From JADJLQ01 sp038251405 (GTDB lineage: Bacteria; Bacteroidota; Bacteroidia; Chitinophagales; Saprospiraceae): a DNA stretch of 64,000 nucleotides. The stretch covers positions 109,959 to 173,958 of the forward strand of contig JBBSBH010000006.1 of assembly GCA_038251405.1 (NCBI GenBank). The letters run 5' to 3'. The notes under the pieces are model-generated. The model did no database searches and had not been told where the DNA came from. It was given only the letters and a program-made list of their open reading frames with translations. Shown piece by piece: positions 33,493 to 42,809 of the stretch (position 1 is the first letter of the stretch; each line of letters begins with the position of its first letter). A program made the position numbers and the translations under genes.

Positions 33493-35145
33493 TCAAATGT
33501 CCTGGTTCATTAAATTATTTGCATGAATAAGGGCTTCATCGATATCTTCAAAAACATTTGTTTTACCAACGAGACCTATAATATTAGGCTTTTCAAGCTC
33601 TTTATATAGGGAAGGCAATACTCCTGAAAGAATTATTTTTGTTCCTTGATGTTGAGTCTGTACTAATATTTCTTTTAGGGTGTGTAATCCAGTGGCATCT
33701 ATTACCGGTACCTGTCTCATTCTGACTATTAGAATTTTCGGAGTCTTTGATAATAATTTTATTGATTCTTTAAACTTATAAGCAGCGCCGAAAAACAGGG
33801 GACCGTTAATTTCAAATACTTCCACCCCTTTGGGTATAATATATTTACTTATTGCTTTTTGGTCACTTTGTTCTTCTTTTAATTCATTTGAAATAAAGTT
33901 TACATTTGAAATTTGAATCATTCTTCTCATAAATAAAAATGAAGCAAGTACCATTCCGATTTCTATTGCAATGGTGAGATCAAAAAATATGGTAAAAAAC
34001 AAGGTTGTCAATAGCACGGCGGCTTCACTCTTTGAAGTATTTATTATAGAGATAACTGATCGCCATTCGCTCATATTATAAGCTACTACTATTAGAATTC
34101 CCGCCAGGCATGATAATGGAATTAGTGTTGCCCATTTTCCAAATACCAACATTATCAATAAGAGGCTAAAGGCATGCACAATACCTGCAACTGGAGTTCT
34201 TCCACCATTTTTCACATTTGTCATCGTTCGTGCAATTGCTCCCGTTGCTGGAATCCCTCCAAAAATAGCTGAAGCAATATTGGCAATCCCCTGACCTGCT
34301 AATTCTACATTTGATTTATGATTTCCGCCAATCATTCCATCGGATACTACGGCGGACAATAGGGATTCAATACCTCCGAGTATAGCAATAGTAAACGCAG
34401 GTCGAATCAATTTCTGAATAGATGTAAAATTGAAATGAGGCAATTGAGGAATTGGAAAGTTGATAGAAATATTGCCAAACTTGGTTCCTATGGTTTCAAC
34501 TTCCAAACCAAAGTATTGTACAATGATGGTAGTGGACAATATAGCAATGAGCGATCCAGGTACTTTAATCGAAATTTTTTGCATAAAAATGATTGCGAAT
34601 ATGGTAAAGGCTCCTATTGCAAGTGCTGTAAAATTTAATGACTGAAAATTTGTAAAATATACTTTCCATGTATCTATAAAATTGGCTGGCAGAGTAATAA
34701 TATTTAGCCCAAAAAAGTCTTTGAGCTGTGAGGTAAATATGACGATTGCTATTCCGGAAGTAAATCCCACAATTAATGGATAAGGAATATACTTGATGAT
34801 ACTGCCCATCCGCGTCAATCCCATAATAAAAAGGATAATCCCCGCCATGAAAGTTGCCAGGATCAGCCCTTCTACTCCATGCGTCTGTACGATGCCATAA
34901 ACTATTATAATGAAAGCACCGGTAGGTCCTCCAATTTGAACCCGACTGCCCCCCAAAAAGGAAATAAAAAACCCTCCAATCACTCCCGTTATAAGTCCTT
35001 TTTCCGGAGAAACTCCTGATGCAATGGCAAATGCAATACACAAAGGGAGGGCTACAATCCCCACTATAATTCCAGCCAGTAGGTCCTTATAAAATTGTTC
35101 AATGGTATAATTTTTAAGGGAGACAAATAGTTTAGGGACAAACAT
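33493..35145 (-). CDS. SulP-family anion transporter with STAS domain
   Basis: The 550-residue protein has the SulP start DLLAGIIVGIVALPLCIAFA, followed by IASGVSPEKGLITGVIGGFF and about ten to eleven further membrane segments (GGPTGAFIIIVYGIV, LVGFTSGIAIVIF). A cytoplasmic STAS domain occupies about 445-540 (FEINGPLFFGAAYKFKES, RMRQVPVIDATGLHTLKEI). Members carry sulfate, bicarbonate or other anions; the substrate cannot be read from sequence. It has its own promoter (35153-35180) and stands alone, convergent with the MscS gene. Confidence 0.94.
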   Translation of the reverse strand: MFVPKLFVSLKNYTIEQFYKDLLAGIIVGIVALPLCIAFAIASGVSPEKGLITGVIGGFFISFLGGSRVQIGGPTGAFIIIVYGIVQTHGVEGLILATFMAGIILFIMGLTRMGSIIKYIPYPLIVGFTSGIAIVIFTSQLKDFFGLNIITLPANFIDTWKVYFTNFQSLNFTALAIGAFTIFAIIFMQKISIKVPGSLIAILSTTIIVQYFGLEVETIGTKFGNISINFPIPQLPHFNFTSIQKLIRPAFTIAILGGIESLLSAVVSDGMIGGNHKSNVELAGQGIANIASAIFGGIPATGAIARTMTNVKNGGRTPVAGIVHAFSLLLIMLVFGKWATLIPLSCLAGILIVVAYNMSEWRSVISIINTSKSEAAVLLTTLFFTIFFDLTIAIEIGMVLASFLFMRRMIQISNVNFISNELKEEQSDQKAISKYIIPKGVEVFEINGPLFFGAAYKFKESIKLLSKTPKILIVRMRQVPVIDATGLHTLKEILVQTQHQGTKIILSGVLPSLYKELEKPNIIGLVGKTNVFEDIDEALIHANNLMNQDI

Positions 35146-35152
35146 AGAATTA

Positions 35153-35180
35153 CAAAATTAAATATTAAACAGATTTCAAA
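35153..35180 (-). promoter_or_regulatory. promoter of the SulP gene (-33 TTTG, -7 TAATTTTG)
   Basis: On the reverse strand TTTG (35180-35177) is followed after 16 bases by TAATTTTG (35160-35153), matching the Bacteroidota -33/-7 consensus. The -7 element ends seven bases before the ATG at 35145, so the mRNA would have almost no leader. Confidence 0.65.
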
Positions 35181-35217
35181 GAAAAGAATTAATTCTATTT
35201 AAATAATGAACTAAAAT

Positions 35218-35247
35218 AAAAAAGGCAATCTTTACAGACTGCCTTTT
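35218..35247 (-). terminator. hairpin terminator after groEL
   Basis: On the reverse strand the hairpin AAAAGGCA/TGCCTTTT (8-bp stem plus a mismatch and two further pairs, loop about eight bases) is followed by extra T residues. It starts 28 bases after the groEL stop, the expected place for the end of groES-groEL. Confidence 0.8.
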
Positions 35248-35275
35248 CGATTTAGGATCTTGTTTGTCAAATGTA

Positions 35276-36910
35276 TTACATCATTCCATCCATGCCACCA
35301 CCTGGTCCATGACCATGAGGAGTATCTTTCTCTTTTGGTCTGTCATTTATCACACATTCTGTAGTAAGAATCATACCTGCAATTGAAGCTGCATTTTCAA
35401 TTGCGATACGAGTTACTTTTGTAGGATCTATTACGCCAGCTTTTTTTAGATCTTCGAATATATCAGTACGCGCATTATAACCATTAGAACCTTTACTGGA
35501 AAGTACTTTTTGGAATACAACACTTCCTTCAACACCGGCGTTTTCTGCTATGATACGCAATGGAGCTTCTAAAGCTTTCTTTACTATCTGCATGCCTATA
35601 GTCTCATCTTCATTTTCACCTTTAAGCTTATCTAAAGACGGAATTGCTCTTACTAAAGCTACACCTCCTCCTGCAACGATACCTTCTTCTATCGCAGCTC
35701 TGGTAGCATGCAATGCATCATCTACTCTGTCTTTCTTTTCCTTCATTTCTACTTCGGTAGCTGCACCAACATATAATACAGCAACACCACCAGATAATTT
35801 AGCAAGTCTCTCCTGCAATTTTTCTTTATCATAATCTGATGTAGTAGTTTCTATCTGCTGCTTGATCTGATTGATTCGAGCCTGGATCATTTTATTATCA
35901 CCACGACCATTTACTATAGTAGTGTTGTCTTTGTCCACCGTGATTTTCTCGGCCTGCCCTAAAAGGTCTACCTCTACATTTTCGATTTTGTAACCTTTTT
36001 CTTCTGAGATAACAGTACCACCAGTAAGGATAGCAATATCTTCTAACATAGCTTTTCTTCTATCCCCAAAACCAGGAGCTTTTACTGCTACTACTTTTAA
36101 GTTAGCCCGAAGTCTGTTAACAACCAATACCCCTAAAGCCTGACTTTCCATGTCTTCAGCGATTAATAATAGAGGTCGTCCTGTGCTTATTACTTTTTCT
36201 AATAATGGGACGATCTCCTGCATATTAGAGATCTTCTTGTCGTGAATAAGGATAAATGGGTTTTCATATTCAGCAGTCATATCTTCCGCATTTGTCACGA
36301 AATAGGGAGATAAGTATCCTCTGTCAAATTGCATTCCTAATACTTCTTCCATATAAGTATCAGTTCCTTTTGCTTCTTCAACTGTAATAACTCCATCTTT
36401 AGAAACCCGTTTCATAGCATCAGCTATTAATTTTCCAATTTCTTCATCATTATTAGAAGATATAGATGCTACTTGCTGAATTTTACTAAAATCATCACCA
36501 ATGGTTTCGGTTTGATTTGCTAATTCGATAACTACATGTTTCACCGCTTTTTCAATACCTCTTTTTAGATCCATGGGATTAGCGCCTGCAGCTACATATT
36601 TCATACCTGCTGTTACCATTGCCTGAGCTAATACAGTAGCAGTAGTAGTACCATCACCAGCCAGATCGGCAGTTTTAGAAGCTACTTCTTTAAGCATCTG
36701 TGCACCCATATTCATCACCGCATCTTCTAATTCTATTTCTTTAGCTACGGTGACCCCGTCTTTAGTAATAATCGGTGCACCAAAACTTTTTTGTATTACC
36801 ACATTTCGGCCTTTTGGGCCTAAGGTTACTTTTACAGCATTTGCCATTGCATCGATACCCGCTTTCAATCTTTCACGGGCCTCTGCATTAAAACTTATTT
36901 GCTTAGCCAT
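35276..36910 (-). CDS. groL: chaperonin GroEL (60 kDa)
   Basis: The 544-residue protein has the GroEL landmarks: AMANAVKVTLGPKGRNVVIQ at the N terminus, AGDGTTTATVLAQAM for nucleotide binding, an apical domain with RPLLLIAEDMESQALG, VAGGGVALVRA, and the C-terminal GPGGGMDGMM tail. It forms the folding cage with GroES in the cytosol. It is 47 bases downstream of groES and is followed by a terminator. It looks intact and single in this window. Confidence 0.98.
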   Translation of the reverse strand: MAKQISFNAEARERLKAGIDAMANAVKVTLGPKGRNVVIQKSFGAPIITKDGVTVAKEIELEDAVMNMGAQMLKEVASKTADLAGDGTTTATVLAQAMVTAGMKYVAAGANPMDLKRGIEKAVKHVVIELANQTETIGDDFSKIQQVASISSNNDEEIGKLIADAMKRVSKDGVITVEEAKGTDTYMEEVLGMQFDRGYLSPYFVTNAEDMTAEYENPFILIHDKKISNMQEIVPLLEKVISTGRPLLLIAEDMESQALGVLVVNRLRANLKVVAVKAPGFGDRRKAMLEDIAILTGGTVISEEKGYKIENVEVDLLGQAEKITVDKDNTTIVNGRGDNKMIQARINQIKQQIETTTSDYDKEKLQERLAKLSGGVAVLYVGAATEVEMKEKKDRVDDALHATRAAIEEGIVAGGGVALVRAIPSLDKLKGENEDETIGMQIVKKALEAPLRIIAENAGVEGSVVFQKVLSSKGSNGYNARTDIFEDLKKAGVIDPTKVTRIAIENAASIAGMILTTECVINDRPKEKDTPHGHGPGGGMDGMM

Positions 36911-36957
36911 TTTATTATATTTGTTTTATCGTATTAATGAAAAATGATTCTATTGAT

Positions 36958-37221
36958 TTAAATTACGACCAAAATATCGTCTTCGCGCATGATCAGATAA
37001 TCATGACCTTCATGATTCAATTCCTGGCCGGAATACTTACCATAAAGAACGATATCACCTACTGTCACGGTCATTAGATTTCCGTCTTTACCAGGTCCAA
37101 CAGCGATTACTTCACCACGCTGAGGCTTTTCTTTTGCTGTATCAGGGATTATAATTCCACCCTTTGTTTTTTCTTCTGCCGGAGCCGGCTTTACAATTAC
37201 TCTGTCGTTGATAGGCTTCAT
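36958..37221 (-). CDS. groS: co-chaperonin GroES (10 kDa)
   Basis: The 87-residue protein MKPINDRVIVKPAPAEEKTK has the mobile-loop segment GGIIIPDTAKEKPQRGEVIA, then VGDIVLYGKYSGQELNHEG and the final YLIMREDDILVVI, matching GroES. It caps GroEL. It is slightly shorter than the common 94-97 residues but contains all strands. It precedes groEL as usual. Upstream (37284-37295) is an interrupted palindrome TGCCA-TT-TGGCA; there is no CIRCE element, so HrcA control is unlikely. Confidence 0.97.
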   Translation of the reverse strand: MKPINDRVIVKPAPAEEKTKGGIIIPDTAKEKPQRGEVIAVGPGKDGNLMTVTVGDIVLYGKYSGQELNHEGHDYLIMREDDILVVI

Positions 37222-37399
37222 ATTGAAATATTTAAATTTAAAAAGTTAACAAATTAGATTTGATATCTACTTATCATTTATAGTGCCATTTGGCATTTAC
37301 CTGACATTTTAGCAGAAAACATAAAATTTTAATTCAATGCAGGATAAATTTGGGAAAAACGAACAGTCCTAAAAAGACAAGTATGAAATATTGGCAGGT

Positions 37400-37657
37400 T
37401 TATTGAGGAGTTACCGCGCCTGTGGAGCCTCCGGTAACAAACATAGCAGTGATTATACAAAGAATAAAGAGAGCTCCTATAAGCCCCCAAGTCAATTTTT
37501 CAATGAAATCAGTAGACCTGGCTACACCAAAAAGTTGATTTGCACCTTGACCACCAAATGTAGAGTCTATGCCTCCACCTTTTGGATTTTGGATCAATAC
37601 AGCCAATATAAGAAGTGCGCTTATAATACCAATGAGAATTATTAATAAAGTAATCAT
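37400..37657 (-). CDS. secG: preprotein translocase subunit SecG
   Basis: The 85-residue protein has two transmembrane helices (2-22 and about 55-75) separated by the SecG loop IQNPKGGGIDSTFGGQGANQ and LFGVARSTDFIEKLTW. It assists SecYE in protein export at the inner membrane. Its ATG overlaps the stop of the preceding TPR-like gene by four bases (ATGA), so it is translationally coupled to it. groES lies 178 bases further along the same strand. Confidence 0.95.
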   Translation of the reverse strand: MITLLIILIGIISALLILAVLIQNPKGGGIDSTFGGQGANQLFGVARSTDFIEKLTWGLIGALFILCIITAMFVTGGSTGAVTPQ

Positions 37658-38337
37658 AATGAATTGTCAGACTTTAATTTTTCTATTTTGGCTGCAAAAG
37701 TAGTACTTTTTTCAGGATTCGATAAAGCTAATTTTTCATAAAGCAATATAGCCAGCTCAGGTTTCCCCTGTGCTTCCCACAAAACTGCCAGGCTTTCTGA
37801 TGCCACCGATTGATTTAACTCCACACTTTCCTGGATAATTTTGTTGGTTTCAACCTGATCTGAGGGCAAAACTCCATTTTTCTCCTCCTTCAATACCTCA
37901 TACTTAACATGTGGTGGATTACAAGGAGGAAGATTACTTAGAAAATTCAAATAGGAGGAATCTTCAAATTTAAAAAGTGACTTTTTAGGTTTTGGTAGCT
38001 GTTCTACCACTCCAGTCACGCTATTCTTAGATTTAACTACTGGAAGTTCAGGCAAGAAAAGTGAATTTTCTGTTTCAGGAACAGAAAATCTGGATGACTC
38101 AGCCTGTACATGTGGCAATAGAATAGACTCACTGTTTAAATTTGACAGGTATTCACTATGTGCCAAAGAAGTAATATTTTCTTCTTGTGTATTAAAAGGA
38201 GAGTTGGCAAATTGTTTATGAATATCTAAAGCTGATAAAAAGGGCTGCCGCTTAATATTATCCCTGATTTCTTTTAATTCTTCGTTTGACAAAGAATCTG
38301 CTTTGTGTAATTTATATAAAAAATCTTTAATCTTCAT
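37654..38337 (-). CDS. TPR-like helical protein coupled to secG
   Basis: From the ATG at 38337 the protein has 227 residues; an upstream GTG at 38346 is less likely. The N terminus (MKIKDFLYKLHKADSLSNEE, then RQPFLSALDIHKQFA) is a conserved Bacteroidota arrangement. The middle is low-complexity, and the C terminus is one TPR-like helix pair (ASESLAVLWEAQGKPELAIL, LYEKLALSNPEKS). It has no signal peptide. It overlaps secG by four bases. A role in export or envelope assembly is suggested only by this coupling. Confidence 0.75.
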   Translation of the reverse strand: MKIKDFLYKLHKADSLSNEELKEIRDNIKRQPFLSALDIHKQFANSPFNTQEENITSLAHSEYLSNLNSESILLPHVQAESSRFSVPETENSLFLPELPVVKSKNSVTGVVEQLPKPKKSLFKFEDSSYLNFLSNLPPCNPPHVKYEVLKEEKNGVLPSDQVETNKIIQESVELNQSVASESLAVLWEAQGKPELAILLYEKLALSNPEKSTTFAAKIEKLKSDNSL

Positions 38338-38429
38338 TTCCAGCACAAAGACAAATTTAGTAAAGAATGATAATAAGTTACATTTTTATAGGTAATAAAG
38401 CAATAAAAAATACCATTCCCATGCATTTT

Positions 38430-40271
38430 TCATTCTTTTAATAGAGCGTCAATACTATTTGTTGCAACGGAATGATAATTTGGTCTTGCTTGCGAATAAA
38501 TTTGCCTTGCCGTTTCTAGTTGGCCTGATGTCTTGAAGGCTTTATATAAAGGCATTACATATTTCCTTCTACCGATTTGGACTAAAAATTCACGGATCTT
38601 TTCCAATATTTCAGGAGCATAGCCTGCTAGAATTGCTTTTTCAAACCAGGCATCTAAAATTTCACAATTTCCACTGTTAGAAAAATTAAATGCTTTATCC
38701 ATTACTGCTAGCTGATTGAATTTCATTTCAGGTGATATCAAAGAAATCATATGTACCCATTCATGACTAGACCAATCTTTCGTGATGTTTTTATCCCAGT
38801 GATTAGTGGTATTCATCAAATGAAATGCAGTTTCTACTTTTGAAAACTTATCAGAAACAGGATTAGGAGCGTTAGCAGGAATGCCTGGTCCATAAACCCA
38901 CTCGTCTATATTTATTTTCATACTATCAATAGGTAAATGAGATTTCATATAAACCAATAATTTCTCGCTGGTCATAGACTGAAATGCATGCTCTTTAAAA
39001 TAATTGACCAAAAAAATATCGAATCTTTCTCGACCTAAATCTTCCTCTAACATTCGAAGCATGAATGATCCTTTTTCATAGGCAATATTAGTCATACCGT
39101 CATCGGGATTTCTACCTTTTAAATCCAAATGCAAATGAGTGTCTTTACTGCTATCTCCTAAATCTCTATTAATGTCTTCCCAATCTTTTTTTGCCAGAGA
39201 TGCCAACATTTCTTCATACTGACGACCATATAATGACTCCATTATTCGGCGTTCAAAATAGGTAGTGAAGCCTTCGTTGATCCAGAAATCATTCCAATTA
39301 CCATTGGTGACATAGTTTCCACTCCAGGAATGAGCTAGCTCATGAGCAATAAGTGAAACTAAAGACCGATCTCCGGCTATTACTGTCGGGGTGACAAATG
39401 TCAAGCGTGGATTTTCCATTCCTCCAAAAGGAAAGCTTGGTGGCAGTACTAATAAGTCGTATCTGTCCCATGCATATGGACCATATAAATTTTCAGCAGC
39501 CACGATCATTTTTTCAGTATCTGTAAATTCATTAGTGGCTTTATCTAAGATGGACGGCTCTGCATAGACTCCACTTCTGTTACTTATACTTTTAAAAGCA
39601 AGATCACCTACTGCAAGGGCAATAAGATAAGCAGGTATAGGTTGCGGCATTTTAAAATGATAGACACCATCTGTTGATTTTATCTGCACATTGGTAGCAG
39701 ACATTACGGCCATGAGTTTTGAGGGTACTTTAACAGTAGCTTCATAGGTAAATCTTATGCCTGGACTATCTTGAATAGGTATCCATGACCTGGTAAGGAT
39801 AGCCTCACCCTGCGAAAATAAAAAGGGTTGGTTTTTACCTTGGGTTTGCCGGGGACTCAGCCAAAGTAATGCTGCTGCGTTTGGCTTGGTGGTATATGTA
39901 ACTGATATGGTCTTAGAATCTTTATTTATTGGAATATAAAGTGGCTGACCTAATATATTGTCACTATTACCCAGGACAAACTTCACTTCTTTATCATCCA
40001 CTTTTACGATGGATATTTCCGGACCATTTACATCGAGCACGATTCTTTCGGCACTGTTCGGATTTATAATATACGCTGCAGTTCCACTCAGGGTTTGATG
40101 TTCAAAATCAACATCAAGATCCAAACTTAAATGAGTGATAATTGCTTCTTCAGCAAAGCTATGAATATCTCGGAGGTTGTTGGACATTTCAGATTTTTGA
40201 ATTTCGTTTTTGCAGGAAAAAAGCAGGCCCCAAATTAGAAAAAGTAAAAAAAGTACTTTATTTTTCTTCAT
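38430..40271 (-). CDS. M1 metallopeptidase, leukotriene-A4-hydrolase-like, lipoprotein
   Basis: The 613-residue protein has a lipobox (LLFSC, Cys20) and an M1 aminopeptidase body with the exopeptidase motif GGMENP (283-288), the zinc site HELAH (310-314) and the third ligand in NEGFTTYFE (Glu333). A C-terminal helical domain follows. The closest architecture is leukotriene A4 hydrolase, which also acts as an aminopeptidase. As a lipoprotein it likely trims peptides in the periplasm or at the surface. Its start overlaps a weakly supported 73-codon frame by four bases. A second, different M1 gene is present at 53110. Confidence 0.92.
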   Translation of the reverse strand: MKKNKVLFLLFLIWGLLFSCKNEIQKSEMSNNLRDIHSFAEEAIITHLSLDLDVDFEHQTLSGTAAYIINPNSAERIVLDVNGPEISIVKVDDKEVKFVLGNSDNILGQPLYIPINKDSKTISVTYTTKPNAAALLWLSPRQTQGKNQPFLFSQGEAILTRSWIPIQDSPGIRFTYEATVKVPSKLMAVMSATNVQIKSTDGVYHFKMPQPIPAYLIALAVGDLAFKSISNRSGVYAEPSILDKATNEFTDTEKMIVAAENLYGPYAWDRYDLLVLPPSFPFGGMENPRLTFVTPTVIAGDRSLVSLIAHELAHSWSGNYVTNGNWNDFWINEGFTTYFERRIMESLYGRQYEEMLASLAKKDWEDINRDLGDSSKDTHLHLDLKGRNPDDGMTNIAYEKGSFMLRMLEEDLGRERFDIFLVNYFKEHAFQSMTSEKLLVYMKSHLPIDSMKINIDEWVYGPGIPANAPNPVSDKFSKVETAFHLMNTTNHWDKNITKDWSSHEWVHMISLISPEMKFNQLAVMDKAFNFSNSGNCEILDAWFEKAILAGYAPEILEKIREFLVQIGRRKYVMPLYKAFKTSGQLETARQIYSQARPNYHSVATNSIDALLKE

Positions 40272-40489
40272 AATTCATGTCTTTGCGAAAAGTCTTGGGT
40301 AAAATATAAGGCTATATTACCAACATTATTCACTGCTACTGCCGGCGGTAAACGTTCTGAAATAATGCCCATTTCGGACCTTAAATGTACAACTTCTAAA
40401 GTAAATGAAAAATCACTAACGAATAAAACAAGGAATAGAATTAGTCCCCAACGCCTGTGCGGTAAATGTCTGCATTTAATTCTCGTCAT
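40268..40489 (-). CDS. possible small protein before the M1 peptidase gene
   Basis: A 73-codon frame (MTRIKCRHLPHRRWGLILFL) has a basic N terminus, one hydrophobic segment (about 16-33), and a tail ending AVNNVGNIALYFTQDFSQRH. It overlaps the M1 start by four bases (ATGA), as coupled genes do. Against it, no family is recognised and the opposite strand also has an open frame. I include it as a doubtful gene. Confidence 0.3.
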   Translation of the reverse strand: MTRIKCRHLPHRRWGLILFLVLFVSDFSFTLEVVHLRSEMGIISERLPPAVAVNNVGNIALYFTQDFSQRHEL

Positions 40490-40567
40490 AGTACCAAAAA
40501 CCTATTGCATCACAGAAGTATATATGGGACAAAGGACACACTTGGAATCACTCATTTCTACCATAAG

Positions 40568-41875
40568 TTATTCTATTAATGAATGGTCACTAACGGTATA
40601 GGGAGCCCTATATTTTCTTGAAAGCATTGCATTAGCTTCAGCATCTCCAATAAATTTTTCAGTTTTAGGATCAAATTTTAATGAACGGCCTAATCTATAA
40701 CTGATATTGCCCAGGTGTGCTGTGCCAGATGATAAATGACCGGTTTCAATAGGACCATTTAATAGGTTTTTATCTTGAGCTCTTACTGCTTCTATAAAAT
40801 TTAGATAGTGATTCCCGCCTTCTTTCTTAGCTGGCCCCGGAGTTCGCTCTTTGCCTAAAAAAGTCTTATAGTCATCATACCAATTAATGATCATATAACC
40901 TTTGTCTCCATAAAACAAATTACCTACTTCAAGTCCATCTTCCTGATTGGTCATCCAGGGGCGCACTTCAAATTCGAGTATCTTACCTTCTTTTGGGTAT
41001 TTGTAGGTAATATTTAGATGCTCCGGAGTCTCTTTACAATCCTTCCAAAGGAATTTGCCACCAGCTGCCATTATTTCATCAGGGAATCCAACATCCAGAC
41101 CCCACATAGCGAGATCCATTTCGTGAATACCTTGATTAGCAATATCTCCATTGCCATAATTCCAAAACCAGTGCCAGTTGTAATGGACATAGTTTGCACT
41201 AAAGGGTTTATTTTCAGCGGGTCCTTGCCAGAGGTCCCAATTCAAACCAGCAGGTACTGGTGATGATCCTTTGTCACCTATATCTGGCCGCCACTTATAC
41301 ACTAATCCTCTCGCAAAATATACCTTACCTATCAAGCCGTCCCTCAAATGCTGAATCGCTTCTTTTATAGCTACTGAACTTCTTAATTGCACACCATGAG
41401 ACACGATTCGATTATATTTTTTTGCAGCCTTTAAAAGCATTTTTCCTTCATTGAAATCATGAGTAGCAGGTTTTTCTACATAGACATCTTTACCTGCCTG
41501 CATGGCATATACTGCGGCCAAAGCATGCCAATGGTTAGGAGTAGCAATGCTTACTGCATCAATATTTTTATCATCAAATACTTTTCTAAGATCTTTGGCC
41601 GTCTGTACCTTTTTAGAATAATTTTTTTCAAAATCTGCTGCCCCTTTTTGATTTACCATTTCATCCACATCACAAAGGGTGGCAACCTCCACATTTTCGA
41701 GTTTCATAAAATTTTTTATGTGGTCTTTACCCCTGCCATTGTGCCCAATTACGGCAACCCTGATTCTATCATTAGCACCAAATGCTGATGCAGGGACTAT
41801 AGTAGGTAAGCTAAGTGCCAGAGCACCGGGTACCATTATTTTTAAAGAGTCTCTTCGATTAATTTTATTTGACAT
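40568..41875 (-). CDS. Gfo/Idh/MocA oxidoreductase with Tat signal
   Basis: The 435-residue protein starts with a twin-arginine signal (NRRDSLKIMVPGALALSLP) followed by a Rossmann fold (IRVAVIGHNGRGKDHIKNFM) and the family motif VEKPATHD. The middle contains RDGLIGKVYFARGLVYKW and the conserved NWHWFWNYGNGDIANQGIHE segment seen in Bacteroidota exported members. The protein probably folds with NAD(P) in the cytosol and is moved to the periplasm. These enzymes act on sugars or glycosides; the substrate is unknown. It diverges from the HMG-CoA lyase gene across a 79-base gap. Confidence 0.9.
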   Translation of the reverse strand: MSNKINRRDSLKIMVPGALALSLPTIVPASAFGANDRIRVAVIGHNGRGKDHIKNFMKLENVEVATLCDVDEMVNQKGAADFEKNYSKKVQTAKDLRKVFDDKNIDAVSIATPNHWHALAAVYAMQAGKDVYVEKPATHDFNEGKMLLKAAKKYNRIVSHGVQLRSSVAIKEAIQHLRDGLIGKVYFARGLVYKWRPDIGDKGSSPVPAGLNWDLWQGPAENKPFSANYVHYNWHWFWNYGNGDIANQGIHEMDLAMWGLDVGFPDEIMAAGGKFLWKDCKETPEHLNITYKYPKEGKILEFEVRPWMTNQEDGLEVGNLFYGDKGYMIINWYDDYKTFLGKERTPGPAKKEGGNHYLNFIEAVRAQDKNLLNGPIETGHLSSGTAHLGNISYRLGRSLKFDPKTEKFIGDAEANAMLSRKYRAPYTVSDHSLIE

Positions 41876-41954
41876 ATGGAAAAGTTATATTGAATAAAAA
41901 AATAAAACTAAAGATAATAATTGACTTTGAGAAATTCACTCATCTTTGTAAGTA

Positions 41955-42809
41955 ATGCTAAAATTGATCGAATGTCCGAGAGATGCTATGCAGGGTATCA
42001 AAGAAATGATCCCTACCGAATTGAAGGTTGAATACATCAATCAATTATTGAAAGTGGGATTCGATACGATTGACTTTGGAAGCTTTGTGTCTCCTAAAGC
42101 TATTCCACAAATGGCAGATACACATACTGTGATAAAGTCGCTTGACTACAAGAATTCAAAATCAAAACTCTTAGCAATAGTAGCTAATAGGAGGGGTGCA
42201 GAAGAAGCGGCAGCCTATGAAGCCATTCAATACCTTGGTTACCCATTTTCTATTTCAGAGACTTTTCAAATGCGAAATACAAATAGTACTATCGCCGAAT
42301 CCATAGAAAGAGTAAAGGAAATTCAATCGATCTGTGCTGCTACTGGTAAGAAATTGGTGATTTATGTATCGATGGGCTTTGGTAATCCGTATGGTGATCC
42401 ATGGAATGTTCAAATCGCCCAGCAATGGGTAGACGAATTAGCTGAACTAGGTATCCGAATTATTTCTTTATCGGATACTATTGGTGTTTCGTCTCCTGAG
42501 TCCATCCATTATCTATTTTCAAATTTGATTCCTCCCTATCCGGATGTTGAATTTGGAGCGCACTTACATACTACGCCTACCACCTGGAGAGAAAAAATTA
42601 AGGCTGCCTGGGAAGGTGGATGTAAAAGATTTGATGGTGCCCTATTAGGAAAAGGAGGTTGTCCCATGGCAAAAGATGAGCTTACAGGAAATATGCCAAT
42701 GGAAAAAATGATTTATTACTTTGATGATTTAGATGTAGAATTGAAAATGGAATGGAAAGCGCTAAGAAAATCGATTAATCTGGCTGATAAAGTATTTTTA
42801 TACCATTAG
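41955..42809 (+). CDS. hydroxymethylglutaryl-CoA lyase-like (DRE-TIM) protein
   Basis: The 284-residue TIM barrel starts MLKLIECPRDAMQGIKEMIP, where ECPRDAMQG replaces the usual GPRDGLQ. Metal ligands are in FGAHLHTTP in place of the usual HCHDT, and the catalytic cysteine loop is GKGGCPMAKDELTGNM. This is the HMG-CoA lyase fold, which cleaves HMG-CoA to acetoacetate and acetyl-CoA in leucine breakdown, but the motifs mark a divergent subgroup. Acetoacetyl-CoA synthetase is one gene away. CATCTTTG (one mismatch from a -7 element) ends six bases before the ATG. It overlaps the convergent aminotransferase gene by 12 bases. Confidence 0.85.
   Translation: MLKLIECPRDAMQGIKEMIPTELKVEYINQLLKVGFDTIDFGSFVSPKAIPQMADTHTVIKSLDYKNSKSKLLAIVANRRGAEEAAAYEAIQYLGYPFSISETFQMRNTNSTIAESIERVKEIQSICAATGKKLVIYVSMGFGNPYGDPWNVQIAQQWVDELAELGIRIISLSDTIGVSSPESIHYLFSNLIPPYPDVEFGAHLHTTPTTWREKIKAAWEGGCKRFDGALLGKGGCPMAKDELTGNMPMEKMIYYFDDLDVELKMEWKALRKSINLADKVFLYH

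Noticed and set aside
37222..37399. CIRCE heat-shock operator before groES
   Set aside because: The TTAGCACTC-N9-GAGTGCTAA pattern is absent.
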